Source of the DNA: Halicephalobus mephisto
Taxonomy: Eukaryota; Nematoda; Chromadorea; Rhabditida; Panagrolaimidae
Length of the DNA: 64,000 nt
Assembly: GCA_009193035.1 (NCBI GenBank)
Contig: SWDT01000133.1
Location: 62,001-126,000, forward strand
Direction of reading: 5' to 3'
Below the pieces are notes generated by a model. The model was not told the DNA's origin. It did no database searches and saw only the letters and a list, made by a program, of their open reading frames with translations. How positions within the stretch are numbered: position 1 is the stretch's first letter; each line of letters opens with the position of its first letter. Made by a program: the position numbers and the translations under genes. Shown here piece by piece: positions 1-12,800 of the stretch.

Positions 1-2891
1 TTTACATAAATTTGGATTAAATGGAATTTTGGCAGATGACATGGGTTTAGGTAAAACTCTCCAAACTTTGTGTCTTTTATCAATTGTGCATTTTGAAGAA
101 GAAAAAAATTTTTCTTTAATTGTATGTCCGAAAACTTTGTGTAATCATTGGTGTAATGAATGGATGAAATACTTTAAAAATCAAAAATCACTAAGAAGGA
201 TAGATGAATTAGAAAAATCAGAGAAATATGCTGCTCCTATTGTTGTTGCAAGTTATGAAGAATTAAGACATCATAATATTTTAAGGTTGGTTTTTTTAAA
301 TAATTTTTTTGAAATTTTCGAATTTGTGCAAAAAAGTAAAAAATTATAAATTTAGTAATATGATGTTGAAAGTTATTTTTTTTAAATAACTTTGTATTAA
401 TGTTTATTTTTATTTTTTTATAAAATAATTTTTTGGAATTTTGGAATTTCTGCAAAAAAATAAAAAATTATAACTTTAGTAATATAATATTGAAATTCAT
501 TTTTTTTAATAACTTTGTATTAATATTTATTTTTAATTTTTAAAAATAACTTTTCGAAATTTTTGGATAAGGAATGAAGTTTATGAAATTTTTAAATTTT
601 AAAAATAATAAATTTGACGATTTTATTAAAATTGATTTTTTGTTTTAAATTTGGAAAATTGTAAAATTTATTTTTTAATAATTGCAGAACTATGAGATGG
701 AAATATATAATTCTTGATGAAGGTCACTGTATAAGAAATCACACTACTCAATTATTCGAAGTTGTTTCTAATCTTATTTCGAAACATAGATTAATTTTGT
801 CTGGTACACCTGTTCAAAATTCTCCTGCAGATTTGTGGGCGTTATTTAGATTTTTAATGCCGGGATATTTGTCGACAAGAAGTTCGTTTCATCAGAAGTA
901 TATTAAGCCTATGTTAGCATGTAGGAATCCTAAAGCGACGGATCAACAGACGAAAGAAGGAGAAGAAGCTTTAAATCTTCTACATCGACAGATTTTGCCG
1001 TTTTTATTGAGGAGATTGAAATCGGATGTTCTTAATGAACTTCCGGATAAAGTTGTTCAAGATTGTTTATGTCAATTGACGGAAATTCAGAAAACTCTCT
1101 ACAGTGCTGTTGTTGATAGATGTACATTAATGAGAGAAAAGAAAAAAGAAGGTTTGTTTTTTAAAAGTTGTAAAATTATATCAAATTGAAGATTTTTGTA
1201 GTTTTTAGAATTTTTGAAATTATGTAAAATTGAAGATTTTTGAAATTATTTAAAATTGAAGATTTTTGAAATTATTTAAAATTGAAAACTTTTGAAATTA
1301 TTTAAAATTGGAAATTTTTAGAATTATGCAAAATTGAAGATTTAGGAAATTTTTAAAATTATTTAAAATTGGAAATTTTTAGAATTATTTAAAATTGAAA
1401 ATTTTTTTAAAGTTTAGAAAATTTTTTTGAATTTTTGTAATTAATTTTTTTTCAGAAGATGGATCTTTTTCATTATCGGCTTTACATACTCTTATTTCTC
1501 TAAGAAAGCTGGTTGATCATCCGATATTGATCCAGGATATCCTTGAAAAATTGGATTTGAAAAATGGCTTTGATTTAAAAAAGAAAGAAAATCAAGTAAG
1601 TTTTGGAATTAATAATTTTGTATTTAAAATTATTTTTAGAGTCACGAACTTTCTGGAAAATTAATTGCATTAAAAGAAATTCTTGAAGAATGTCAAATAG
1701 GAAAAGATAAAAATAATGAAAATTTGGATAACTCAAATGAATCAGGAGTTGAAGTTCCATCAATATGTTCTCATAGAGCTCTTATTTTTTGTCAATGGAG
1801 AACAAGTGTGGATTTATTAGCTTATTATTTGGATAATGGAGAATTAGGTACTGGAATTTCATATTTGAGATTAGATGGTACTGTTCCACCAAGTGATAGA
1901 CAAAATGTTGTTGATCAATTTAATCAAGATGAATCGATTGATTTGATGCTTTTAACTACTCATGTAAGTTTTTTAAATTATTTACTTTTATTTTGTGAAG
2001 ATTATGGAGTTTTTAATTTTATTGATTTTTAGTCCTTAACGATACTGTAGAGATTTTTTAGTAATTTTATTGATTTTTAGTCTTTAAGGATACTGTAGAA
2101 GTTTTTAATAATTTTATTAATTTTTAGTCCTTAAGGATATTGTAGAGATTTTTGGTAATTTTGTTATTTTGTGTTTTTTAGAATCTGATAATTATGTAAG
2201 AGATTTTAGAATTTCAAAGATTTCTAAAATTTTGTAAAATTTAGTTGGAGATTCTAGAAAATTTCAAAAGTTTCCATAATTTTGATTTTTATGGGATTTT
2301 TGAAAATATTTGAGATTTTTTAGAATATTATAAGAAAATTTTCATTTAAAATAGAATTTTTGAAAATTCATATTAAAGTAATTTTATATTTTTAATATTT
2401 TATAAAAATTTAATTTTTAGATTGGTGGAGTTGGATTAAATCTAACAGGAGCGGATGTAGTGATATTTCTGGATCATGATTGGAATCCGGTCAAGGATCT
2501 ACAAGCAATCGACAGAGCTCACAGATTAGGACAAAAAAGAACTGTAAATGTTTACAGATTAATAACTCAAGGATCTATAGAAGAAAAAATAATGAAATAT
2601 CAAAAATTTAAATCAGATACAGCAAATGTTCTTGTTGGAGCAGATAACAGATCTTTAGGATCAATGGCAACAGATGAACTTTTAGAACTTTTTACTTTAG
2701 ATGATGGAGAAAGTATTTCGAAATTTTCAAATAATGATGGACCAAAAGTTAAAAAACGAAAAACTGTAACATCACATAATATTGCAAACACAACAGGTAA
2801 TGAAAAATGGAGTGTAGAAGAATTATGGGATAATTCTCAATATGAAGAACAACATTCTATTTCACAATTTTTAAAAAAATCTAATCTTTAA
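1..2891 (+). CDS. BTAF1: TATA-binding-protein-associated factor BTAF1/Mot1, Snf2-type ATPase half (5' truncated)
   Basis: Snf2/Swi2 ATPase of the BTAF1/Mot1 family, which removes TBP from DNA in the nucleus. The gene enters from the left edge, so the HEAT-repeat TBP-binding half is outside the window. Exons, all frame-consistent: 1-285, 688-1151, 1456-1595, 1640-1963, 2421-2891. Visible in order: [13 protein letters not shown] (motif I), ILDEGH (motif II), [10 protein letters not shown] (motif III), the [19 protein letters not shown] block, then in lobe 2 [38 protein letters not shown] and [13 protein letters not shown]. The end, with [12 protein letters not shown] and a Trp/acidic tail, separates BTAF1 from RAD54 or ISWI relatives. 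An AATAAA signal lies at 2905-2910. The 1152-1455 intron has about 25-bp degenerate repeats; the 1964-2420 intron has three copies of a unit of about 50 bp near 2015-2160, each carrying a TACTGTAG-like core. Confidence 0.95.
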
Positions 2892-3172
2892 ATAGCGGGT
2901 AAAAAATAAATATTTTTTTTTAAAATTTGTAAAACAAAAAAAAATGGAAAATTAAAGTTATTTAAAAAATAAACTTTTTAATTTTATTTGTATTTATTAC
3001 TGTAGATTTTGAAATTTTTTCTAATATTCTAAAAGTTTTAAAATATTTAAAATTAATTTAATTACTTATTTCTAACTACAGTAATTCTATTTAGAAAAAT
3101 TTTCTGTAATCAATTTTCTTGAAATAAAATATAAAATTTATGACAAACTCAACAATTAAAAACAAGAAGAAA

Positions 3173-6100
3173 TTACGGTTCTCTAGTCATAATTAGACCA
3201 TTTTCATAAAGAAGCTGAGCAAGTTTCATGTTAACCGATCTGCCACATTGAAGATTCTTGATTTTAGTCCAATAAGGATACTCAGCAAAGAGAACTTTCA
3301 ATCCTTCAACCATTTTAACCGTTATAGGAATTGTCTTTACTACTTTGTTATTTGCCATTACACGACTATTATGCATCCGATGGGCCAAATAAGGAGAATC
3401 CTCACTTTCATATAGAATTCTCTGACCATGCATACGTATGAATCGAATTTCAGTATTTTTGGTAAAGTTCTCATCTGATTCACTACCAAACATGTTTTCA
3501 TTACGTCCATAGATGCTCATTTTTCTTTCATTATCTGTCAACATAGGAGGAAGTGCAAGTTTCATAAACTCGCTAGCCATACGATCCAAAGCAGTAGGAA
3601 TAGCAACCTTATAAGCTTCCGACAAGTCATCTAACAAGTTATTAACGATCGGCATAATCCTGAAACGTTTCTGTTTGAATCCACATTCAAATAAATTCAA
3701 AACATACTCAGTTTTGTAGTCATGACTGTAATCCAACGGAGCAACTCCATTCATCTCAATATAATGAGGAGGAAGAGACCGACGAGCAAGTAAACGAGTA
3801 CGTCTAATACTTTCCCAAACATCTTCAGCCACAGATTTCAAAAGATGAGAAAACGTAATCTTATCACATAATGATACCGTAACATGAAGCGAATGCTTAT
3901 TTCCAGTACTAGCAGAATGATAAAATCCTCGAGGAATATAAAGCATATCACCTTCTTCAAGAGTTCCTTCAAAAACAAGTTTCTTCGAAATCATATCTTG
4001 TTCAGTAAAGTTTCCACTTGGTTCATCCGGAAGAGCAGTTTCACCTTCAGAAGCCCAAACTCTCCAGTATTTTTTTCCTTCTACTTGCAAAATAAACGCA
4101 TCAATGGCATCATAATGAGGAGCAAAACCAGCAGAATTAGCTGGAGTCAAATACGTATTAGCTCCAGCAAAACTATTCGTCAATTCCTGAAGAATTTCAC
4201 ATAGATACCATATTTCATCAGAAAATGATTGAGGATTGATGCATTGAATAGAATAACCAGATTTAACAAATGATTTTAATTGACGACAAAAAACTCTACC
4301 TTCTGGATTATGAGTCAATCTTCCACCATCAGCAGTATAGGAAGCAACGTTAATATTCTCACCGTAATTAAGTTCGTTATTCTCAACCATGTGTAAAAGT
4401 CCATCACTAGAGAACAATCCTTTGAAATAATTCTTGTCTCTACGTGAAACATGAAGAACAACTCTTTGGAAGATATATTTGTAAAAGTATCTAGCTTCCA
4501 AAGGCGCAACCATCCACGACAGAGCATCTTCAGCAACTTCCACTGAGTGAGTTTCGGTTAATTTCTTCTCTGTAAACTTGAAAGGACGGAAAACACCAGA
4601 ACGAGATTTTGGAGCACTTGTACGATCAAGAGAAAGAAGTCCACCATTATCAACTTTAGTATCATATCCTTCAATACTGCAACCAATACGACCATGAGCA
4701 CGGAATTGATCACTAACATCAGATGGAACCATATTTTCTTCTTCATCCAAACCCTCATCTTCATCACCTTCAATATCATCGTCATCATCTTCACCGCTTA
4801 TTTCATCTTCGTCATTATCATCATCCTCATCAGTAGATAACATTTGAATATCATCTTCATCAACAATAAACCCATCCAAATCTTCTCCATCATCACCATC
4901 TTCAGCATACAGTTCTTCTTCATCATCAGATGCAAGTTCTTCAAGATCATCAACTGGACCAGTAACTTCATTTTCAGCATCAGATTCACCATCCGATTTA
5001 GAAGATTTCGATTCATTATCATTTTCTTTTATTTCTTCCGGTTCTTTAGGACGAATTGAACTAATAACCTGATCAATTTCATCATCACTATTTGGTTCTT
5101 GATTAGAAAAACCTTCTTCCATTCCAAATCCTAAGTCCTCAAGATCGAATTGATCAGACCCATCAGATTCAAACAAAACGTCTTCATTGAAATCAAAATC
5201 TCCTGACCCATCATCATCTTCGCCTTCATCAACGTCCTCAGCATTCGAATCTCCACTATCATCACTATATTCTAATTCAGTATCCATTTCTTCTGATGGA
5301 CTTTCATCGCCACTAGAATCATAGAAAATACCACCACTTATAAGTGATTCAAGTCTATGTCGTATAGCAGAAGCTCCAAATTCGTTGCCACTTTCAGCAG
5401 AATCTTCATCACTACCATTATCAATTTTTGCTCTTTTCGGGTTTCCATCTTCATCAGGACTTTCAACGATATAATTGGTATCATCAGGGTCACTATCATC
5501 TTTTCTCTCTTCCACTGGAACTAGAGCAAGTTGTTGCTGTGCACGTTGAGATGCTTTTCGTTTCCTATTATTCGCTGTTAGTTCAGTCTCTTCTGGAACT
5601 TCCTCATTTTCTTTTCCAGATTCTTCTTGACGTTCTTTCGATCCATTTACCATTTCTGGAGTTTCTTCAGCTTTCTTCTTTTTGTTTCTTCTCTTTCTCT
5701 TCTTCTTCCCTGTTGGAGTAGATTCTTCATTTTGAACGACCTCATCGTCTGATTCTTGTTCTGCTGAAGCCGGAGTTCCGTTGGTAACAGGTTTAGGAGA
5801 TTCAGAATTCTCTTTTTCCATTGATTCTTGTTGCTTCTTTTTCTTCTTATTCTTGCGTTTTTTCTTCTAAAACCAAATTGTTTTACAAAAATAACACCAC
5901 TAATAAAACCTACTTTTGAAGGAGTAGCTTCAGAAGCAGTTGTAGCGATACTGTTATCAAGATCCTCTTTTTTCGCATGACCATTGGCCGGTTTATTTTC
6001 TTTTTCTTCTTCTTTCTTTTTCTTCAACACTTCTGCTAAAATATTTCTATATTTAATTTAATATATAAACCACAATAAACAAACCCGCAGATATGCCTTC

Positions 6101-6205
6101 AGGTTCTGCATCTCCAGAAGCCATAGATCTTCTTTTTTCTTGAGCTTCTCTCCGTTTCTGACGCATAGATTCCGTGACATCCTCTGGCGTTTTAGGTTTC
6201 GCCAT
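3173..6205 (-). CDS. RIOX1: Ribosomal oxygenase NO66/RIOX1 (JmjC histidyl-hydroxylase)
   Basis: JmjC Fe(II)/2-oxoglutarate oxygenase of the NO66/MINA group. Known members hydroxylate a histidine of ribosomal protein L8 in the nucleolus; histone demethylation has also been proposed. Exons 6205-6085, 6035-5914 and 5866-3173 give 978 residues. The start codon directly follows TTTTTTAG, a probable trans-splice acceptor. About the first 520 residues are low complexity: basic Lys/Arg patches resembling nucleolar signals, then long Asp/Glu/Ser tracts. The JmjC core follows, with iron ligands H665 and D667 (APHYDAIDAF) and H731 (IPRGFYHSAS), then the winged-helix-like C-terminal part to LAQLLYENGLIMTREP. 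The acidic N-terminus looks longer than usual for the family. It is divergent from ALG13, 183 bp apart. Confidence 0.95.
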
Positions 6206-6388
6206 CTAAAAAACATAAAAATTAACAAAATTAAAAGTAAAATCTAAAAATTCCCAGTAGGAAAGAAGAAAACCAAACAAAATCATTTCGACAGAGTTCA
6301 AGTATTGCACATTGCGAAACACGATTTGGCGGGTCTTAAATTCGGTCCACGTTTTCAAATTTCGTTAAAATTCTGCACTTTTTCCAAA
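6206..6388. promoter_or_regulatory. Short divergent (probably bidirectional) promoter region
   Basis: The 183 bp between the start codons of RIOX1 (-) and ALG13 (+) must hold the proximal promoters of both housekeeping genes. The RIOX1 side has TTTTTTAG touching its ATG, consistent with an outron acceptor. No TATA box is evident. Assignment rests on gene arrangement, not on a recognised element. Confidence 0.5.
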
Positions 6389-6983
6389 ATGCCTCGTACT
6401 TGTTTCGTAACTGTTGGTACTACTGTATTTGATGATTTAATCAAAGCTGTTCTAAGTGATGAAACCAGAAAATCCCTAAAAAAAGCGACTATCGAGAAGC
6501 TAGTAATCCAATGCGGATCCGGACCAGAAATCACCAATTTCCTTCCAGAAGGTCTCAAAAATGAAGATGCCGGTTGTTTTGTCGGAGACGACGGACTTAA
6601 GGTTTGGTTTCATATATAAACCAAATATAAAAATTAAAGTCCTATTTCAGATTGAATTTTTTCGTTACAAAAAATCGATCCAAGAAGAAATGAAAGCTGC
6701 TGATCTAATTATCGGTCATGCTGGTGCCGGAACAGCTCTTGAAGTCCTCAAATTACAGAAGCCAATGATAGCAGTCATCAATGACAAACTGATGAACAAT
6801 CACCAAACTGAACTCGCTGATCGACTAGCTGAATTGGGCCATATCGTTAGGACAGTTCCGTCGAAGTTGCACGAAGCCTTGCTGGATGACCGACTTTTCA
6901 AGCCGGAAATCTTCGAACAATCCCCACCAAATCGGTTTTCTAATTATTTGACTGAAAAACTCGGGTATGTAAACATTGAATAA
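6389..6983 (+). CDS. ALG13: UDP-GlcNAc transferase catalytic subunit ALG13
   Basis: Small GT28-type C-terminal domain protein. In eukaryotes ALG13 pairs with membrane-bound ALG14 on the cytosolic face of the ER to add the second GlcNAc to dolichol-PP-GlcNAc in N-glycan synthesis. Two exons, 6389-6601 and 6651-6983, separated by a 49-nt intron (GTTTGG..TTTCAG), encode 181 residues, close to the yeast protein length. The N-terminus CFVTVGTTVFDDLI and the nucleotide-binding ADLIIGHAGAGTALEVL and NDKLMNNHQTELADRL segments are diagnostic. ATG 6389 is preferred over an upstream in-frame codon at 6305 because homology begins at MPRTCFVTVG. AATAAA lies at 7005-7010, so the 3' end abuts the convergent RPL13 transcript. 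Confidence 0.95.
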
Positions 6984-7075
6984 TACAAATCACTTTCAAT
7001 TGCCAATAAATAGGAGCAGTTTTATTTTAATAAACAATCCGCTCAAAAACAAACAACGATAAAGTATTCAGAGAA

Positions 7076-7717
7076 TTAGCGTCCTCCAGCTCCACCAACT
7101 CCGTCGTCAGCAGCTTCTCTGGCTTTCTTCTCACGTTTTCCGGCGTAAATCTTGTCAGCACGCAGACGACGCAAGTGACGGTAGACCTCGAACTTCTTGA
7201 GAGCATCAGAAAGAGCCATTTCAGTGACAGGAGTGGGTTCATTTCTGACGGGCAAGATGGCTCCACGAAGCTGAGTAGCGAGCTTGATTTCTTCAGCGGT
7301 GGCATCACCCTTCTTTGGCTTGCCAGCTTTCTTCGGGAAGACAATCAACCGAGCCTTGTATTCCTTGATGCGACGGACATTCTGCTCGAGAGATTCAACT
7401 GAGGCGTTGGTGCGGCGGAAATCGACAGCGATACCGAAAGTACGGGCTTCGACGACGGAAACACCGGCAGCCTTGAGTTCTTGGAGGGTGAATCCACGTC
7501 CCAAGCGGACACGGGTGTTGTATCTGTTGGTCGCACATCGGACGGCAGGACGAAGAAGACCACCAGCGGGACGGGGGGCGATAGCCTTGGCCTTAGCAAT
7601 ACGAGCTTGACGTCTACGGTACTTGCGGGCTGCTTGGTCGAACCAAGTCTTCACTCTACGTTGCCAGTGCTTGCGGAAATGGTTGCTTGGAATAGCATGA
7701 TTACCGTGAGGTGCCAT
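7076..7717 (-). CDS. RPL13: 60S ribosomal protein L13 (eL13)
   Basis: Structural protein of the large ribosomal subunit. A single uninterrupted coding exon encodes 213 residues, the normal eL13 length. Diagnostic blocks are MAPHGNHAIPSNHFRKHW, RVKTWFDQAARKYRRRQAR, RYNTRVRLGRGFTLQELKAAG and KEYKARLIVFPKKAGKPKKGD. The reading frame extends 22 codons upstream, but a GCTTTTAG acceptor lies about 26 nt before ATG 7717 and conserved sequence begins at MAPHGN, so that ATG is chosen. Codons are GC-richer than in the surroundings (CGT, AAG, GCC, CTC), as expected for a highly expressed gene. A minus-strand AATAAA lies at 7026-7021, within about 16 bp of the ALG13 polyadenylation signal on the other strand. 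Confidence 0.97.
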   Translation of the reverse strand: MAPHGNHAIPSNHFRKHWQRRVKTWFDQAARKYRRRQARIAKAKAIAPRPAGGLLRPAVRCATNRYNTRVRLGRGFTLQELKAAGVSVVEARTFGIAVDFRRTNASVESLEQNVRRIKEYKARLIVFPKKAGKPKKGDATAEEIKLATQLRGAILPVRNEPTPVTEMALSDALKKFEVYRHLRRLRADKIYAGKREKKAREAADDGVGGAGGR

Positions 7718-9140
7718 ATTGGATGTTTCCTGACGATTTAACCCTAAAAGCAACAATTCAATGCCTTGAAAAAAGAAAATCACGGAGAATCGATGGGAAC
7801 TGGGGGAAACAGCACGAAACGGAGGAAATACAAAACGAAGGATTTCATATATTAAAGGCGGCTAAAAGGATTGGAAATCTGTACAATAGTGTTGGTATGG
7901 TACTGAGGATTAAATATAGGATGAAGCAAAATAAAAAAGTAGAAAAAACCAATGGAAATCGAGGAAATATGAAGGAGAAACGACAGCAACAACGGAGAAA
8001 TGATTTTAGGGCGCAACGGTAACCGAGTGCGAGTGAGCGACTGGCGTTCGGGCTCTTTTGCCAAAGCGCCAAATTCAAAAAATGCAGAGTCATTCGAGCT
8101 CTGAAATTTCTTTTCGAAAATCATATCCCGCGATTTATCTTTTTTATTTATTTTTATTTTTATTATTTTCTTATTTCTAAACTGTAGTCAGACCCTGAAG
8201 ATGGTATTTTAAATGTTATTATAGTTTTTTGGCGATTTTTGAAGTTTGTTTTTGTTTTTTAGGATTTTGCTGAAAATTTTGATTTTTCCTAAATTTTGTT
8301 TTTTTAAATTTATTTTTATTGTTATATTTATAATTTCCATTTCATCGTGGTTAATGGGGTAGTTTGTTAAGTTGAGGTAATTTGGGTGATTTTATTGATG
8401 AAATTTCTAATTTAATTTTTTCAAAGATGATGAAATTGATAAATTTTGGAAATTTTCATATAAAAATATCCAGTGATTTACTGTAACTATTATTTTAGGA
8501 AATGTAATAAGATAGGAAATGTTGTATTTTTTGTTTTTTGTAATTATAAAAATCGATTAAATGACACATGGCTCTGAAGTTCCAGAATTTTCGAATAATA
8601 TCGAAAATTTCAATTTAAATATTTTTGTATTTTCAGAATTAAAAATTTCGATGAACATATTTTAGTTACTTTTTACGTGTTTTTGGGGAATTATTTTGAT
8701 TTTTCTCATTTTAGGACGTTTACGGTGATTTTCGTTTTCAAAAATTACTGTTTTTTATTTTCTATCTTGATGCAGCTGAAAAATCCTCGAAGAACTTGCT
8801 GATTTTCCTTAGTCTACTGTACATTTAATAAGAATACCGATGATCTTGAAGAATTTTTCCGAAAAAAACTCATTGCAAAAACGAAAAAAATTACTTCAAT
8901 GACATGGATGAAATTTGTGAATTTTACTGATATTTTTTATTATGGAAAAATCCAAGTTACGAAATCGAACAAGATCGATTTTTACATTTCTTTGAAAAAT
9001 CCTGAATTAGGAAAAACTTAAAAATTACTTTCCAGATAATCAAATGCAGAAATTAAAAGGATGAAAATCAACAAAACATCCTCGTGACCTTAACAACACT
9101 AAGTCGAATTTCTTGTGTCGACGGAATTGAAGGTAAAAAA
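7718..9140. other. RPL13 5' region and gene-free AT-rich spacer
   Basis: The first 400 bp upstream of RPL13 end in a GC-richer patch near 8018-8110, with CGAGTGCGAGTGAGCGACTGG and CCAAAGCGCC, probably the RPL13 promoter. From 8110 to 9140 the sequence is AT-rich with no convincing coding stretch or recognised repeat. Confidence 0.4.
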
Positions 9141-9306
9141 GAGGAATAAGAATAAAGAGAAAACCAAAAAATACCAGTTCTGCCGCCCACGTAAAAGAGG
9201 AAAAACGGAGAAAGAAGAAGAAAAGAGGAATAAGAATGAAGAGAAAACCAAAAAATACCAGTTCTGCCGCCCACGTAAAAGAGGAAAAACGGAGAAAGAA
9301 GGGTCT
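9141..9306. repeat. Two-copy 84-bp tandem repeat, in frame
   Basis: A unit starting GAGGAATAAGAATAAAGAG recurs exactly 84 bp later (9141 and 9225). It translates on the plus strand as a 28-residue Lys/Arg/Glu-rich unit containing YQFCRPRKRGK. An open frame runs 9115-9525 but lacks family resemblance and ends in low-complexity sequence, so no gene is called. Confidence 0.7.
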
Positions 9307-9309
9307 CGC

Positions 9310-9893
9310 AACGAAAAGAAGAAAACGTGGGAGGGAAAACTTGTAATTATTATTATTATTGTATTTTTAAGCGATAAAATCTTTGTGTTTTTATATTTTT
9401 TGGCTGCGATTCGTTACTATCTACATCCGGTCCCGTTCAGTAGAAGAAGTATAAACTCCATAAATCTCTTTTTACACTTGGATATTTTTTGTTTTTCAAA
9501 TATTCTCGAAAATATTTATTTTTAAAATCCCAGAACACCATTTTCAACAAAAAAAAGACTATCCAAGGATATCATATATCCTACATCAAGGACTTCAACA
9601 ACGATTGTCCTCGTTACCGTATCTACTAAGAACTTCGAAATCTCCACGATCAAAACATCCCAAATCTCATTTCCTCAGGAATCAAAAATAAAAAATTCCA
9701 ATTTATCTAACTTTGGAAAAACTACAACTAAAATTTACAAAAAACACCGAGCTAAAAAACTAGACTTAAAAAATGCAATAAAAAAGTCGAAATTCTATGT
9801 ACACCCTTCAGAAGCCCTGTGACACGCCTTCAAATCCGTAAAGCAATGATTAGGCTAGACTATCTACAAAAATCAGGCAATTCTACAGTACAT
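9310..9893. other. Gene-free spacer downstream of the GTPBP gene
   Basis: AT-rich sequence between the 84-bp repeat and the stop codon of the minus-strand GTPBP gene. It should include that gene's 3' UTR. No clear AATAAA on the minus strand and no coding sequence was seen. Confidence 0.4.
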
Positions 9894-12800
9894 CTATTCT
9901 GTTTTTGATGGTTGTTGGAGTTCAACTATTGACGAAACTTCTCCCATTGCTCTTGTTTTACGTTCTCGGAAGATCAACGGAGCTCCAGGTTGGACGAATT
10001 CCGGTTTTCCAGAAAACTTGAACTTGACTGTAGTGTACGTTCCTGGACGAACTTTCTTGTCTTCTGAATCCACATCCACCAAGATTGCCGTTCTTTTCAA
10101 AGACCCAATGAAAACTGAAAAAAATCATAAAATTATAAAATTCTTTTGAAATTTCTTTGAAAAACTAAAAATTTAGGTAAAAATCGAAAAAGACGAGGAC
10201 ATTTATTGGTAGTCGATTACCAAATATACATTTTTTGATTTCCACTCGCTTCTGCAAGGAATTCAAAATCTCAAAAAACAAATTTTTGAATTTTCAATAA
10301 ACTTCCAAAATTTAGGTAAAAAAACGCGAGTCAAAACCGAGCGAGTTCATTCTAGTGGCAAATGCCAGTTTTTCCATCTTCATAGAATCGCTCGCTTCTG
10401 TGCGGGAATTCAAAAACCCCAAAAATCCATATATCAATTTCCAAATATTTAAAATTGAAAAACTTACTTGTTCCTTGGAAACCAATATCCAACACATTAC
10501 CAGGATGGAAAAACAGGAAAAATTTAGCTTCAAATTCCCAACAACAAGTTCCAGGAATATTTTCAGCGATCATGACCATTCCTCTATGTAATGTTATTTC
10601 GTCATTGTCGAAATTCACCGCTATACTTGCCGCTTCTCCTGGAGTTATTGAAAAAACAGGTTGCTTATTTCTTCTAATACTTCCGACACGTCCTTCTTGA
10701 TATTCGCCTGTCCTCAAAGGCCCAATCTTCATCCTATCTCCGACGTACAAGACACCTTCCGTCAGCAGTCCGCACACCACAATACCGACCCGCGGTACTT
10801 TAAAAATTTCTTCTATTTGGAAAAATGGAGACTTCTGGGATAGAGCTTTGCGTTCAATCGGAGTAAATCCAATAGGTGGCAGTACATTAAGAAAACACTT
10901 CAAGAGATCCATTCCATTCCCTGTAACTGAAGAAACAGTCAAAACTGGCGTGATATTGTCTCTTGTCAATGCCGTTGCCGCACTTATCGCTTGTTCTTTG
11001 GTCGAAACAACTTGTACATTAGATCCAGAAAGTCCTACGGATTGAATCAATTTCAGCGACCTTGCTGTTACCCTGAAAATCACGTCATTATAAATCATAT
11101 ATGAATTCCCAAAAATGGTCCCGACGCGAATTTCTAAAGTTTGTCAAAAACTAAAATATCCTACATTTTAATTTTACTTTAATAATTATTTCATAATCAC
11201 TCATGTATGTAAAAATCATATATGAACTTCCTAAAAACAGTCCTGACGCGAATTTTTAAAAACTAAATTGGCCTAAAATTTTGATTTTACGCGGTGATTA
11301 TTTCGTAATCAACTTTTTCTAATTATATTCTATCTAAATCTCTCCAAAATACTCCAGATTAAGGTATATGGAGTACGTGACTCTTTGCCCGTTCTTTAAG
11401 GGTAATTGTGATATATGAAATTGTCAGCAAATATCCAAAATCACACTAATCCTAGGTGCCTTACCCAACTTTGTTATATTTGTTTGGATTTCATATATCG
11501 AAATTGTATTTAGATAAACTTACAATTTAACTTGACGATCATCGACGCAGTCTACTTTGGTGACGACCAGGAAAGTCGGGATATTGAGGGCCATCGCCAG
11601 ACACGCATGTTCTCTCGTCATCTGAGTCGGCCCTTGAGTTGCACTCACGACCAGCGCACAGTAATGAGGGTTATATCCGCATAATCCGAAGATCGTCGTC
11701 GAGATGTATTTACTGTCTCCAGCCAAATCAATCAAAGTCATCAATTTCGTCGACTGTTCCACGACTTCATCAAGACTGTTCTTCCTCGTGTTCAGTAATT
11801 CTCCATCAGAATTGAATCCTATTACGTCCAAACAGACAGAACTTGTTTTTCCTGACTGGAACTCATGGAGATAACGGAAGATGTTCAATCTGGCCGATCC
11901 TTTTCCATTGTCCAGTTTTCCACGAGAGAGAACCCCGCACAGGGTCGACTTTCCGACTTCAGCACTTCCCAAGATTGCCAACCTGAAAAAAACAACAATC
12001 ATAAAATCATATATCATCACATATTATAAAAATCATATATGAACTTTTCTAAAATTGTCTCGAGGGGAATTTCTAGAACTTGTTAGAATTTAGTCTATGT
12101 GATAATTTTAATTTTTGTAATTAATCATATATTATAAAAATTATTTCCCTAAAATTGTTTTAAAGGGAAATTTCTAGAACTTGTTAGAATTTAGTCTACG
12201 TGGTAATTTTGAATTATTTCGTAATTAATCATATATGAACTTTTCTAAAATTGTCTCGAGGGGAATTTTCAGAACTTGTTAGAATTTAGTCTATGTGGTA
12301 ATTTTGATTTTTTTAATCTTATAATTTCGTAATTAATTATATATTGTAAAAATTACATATGAACTTTCCAAAAAACAACTGGGTGCGAATTTCTAGAAGT
12401 TTTCAGAAACTCAAGTAGCTTACGTGACAATTTCGATTTTATGTGATTTTCGCTATTTTACATCACTTCATACATATGATTTTCGTAATATATAATCAAT
12501 TACGGATTTTCTTATGAAATTCTCCCAGTAGAAATTCCCAGAACTCGGTTTTGGGTGATTTTTACAATTTCGTACGACTTTTAAAGTAATTTTTGAGAAT
12601 ATATCCAGTTTAGATGGATTTAGGGACTTCCAGATCGAAGTATACAAGGCACACAACCCTCTACTTCCTAGGATTAATTTCCACATGAATATCCCAGAAA
12701 TCCCGACTGAAAATATTTTTAAAATTCCGAACATACCGTATCTGGAGAAATGGCTGATTGTCCGGGACCTTCCTGACCAAGACTTCAGTGACGTAACGTT

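Noticed and set aside
3884..5721. Several open frames within RIOX1 on both strands
   Set aside because: They are by-products of repetitive acidic and lysine codons in the true gene.
6305..6388. Upstream in-frame start for ALG13
   Set aside because: The extra 28 residues are not part of the conserved domain; ALG13 homologues begin at the CFVTVGTT block.
9115..9525. 136-residue basic protein gene
   Set aside because: It is an 84-bp tandem repeat of Lys/Arg-rich codons followed by low-complexity sequence, with no splice or family support.
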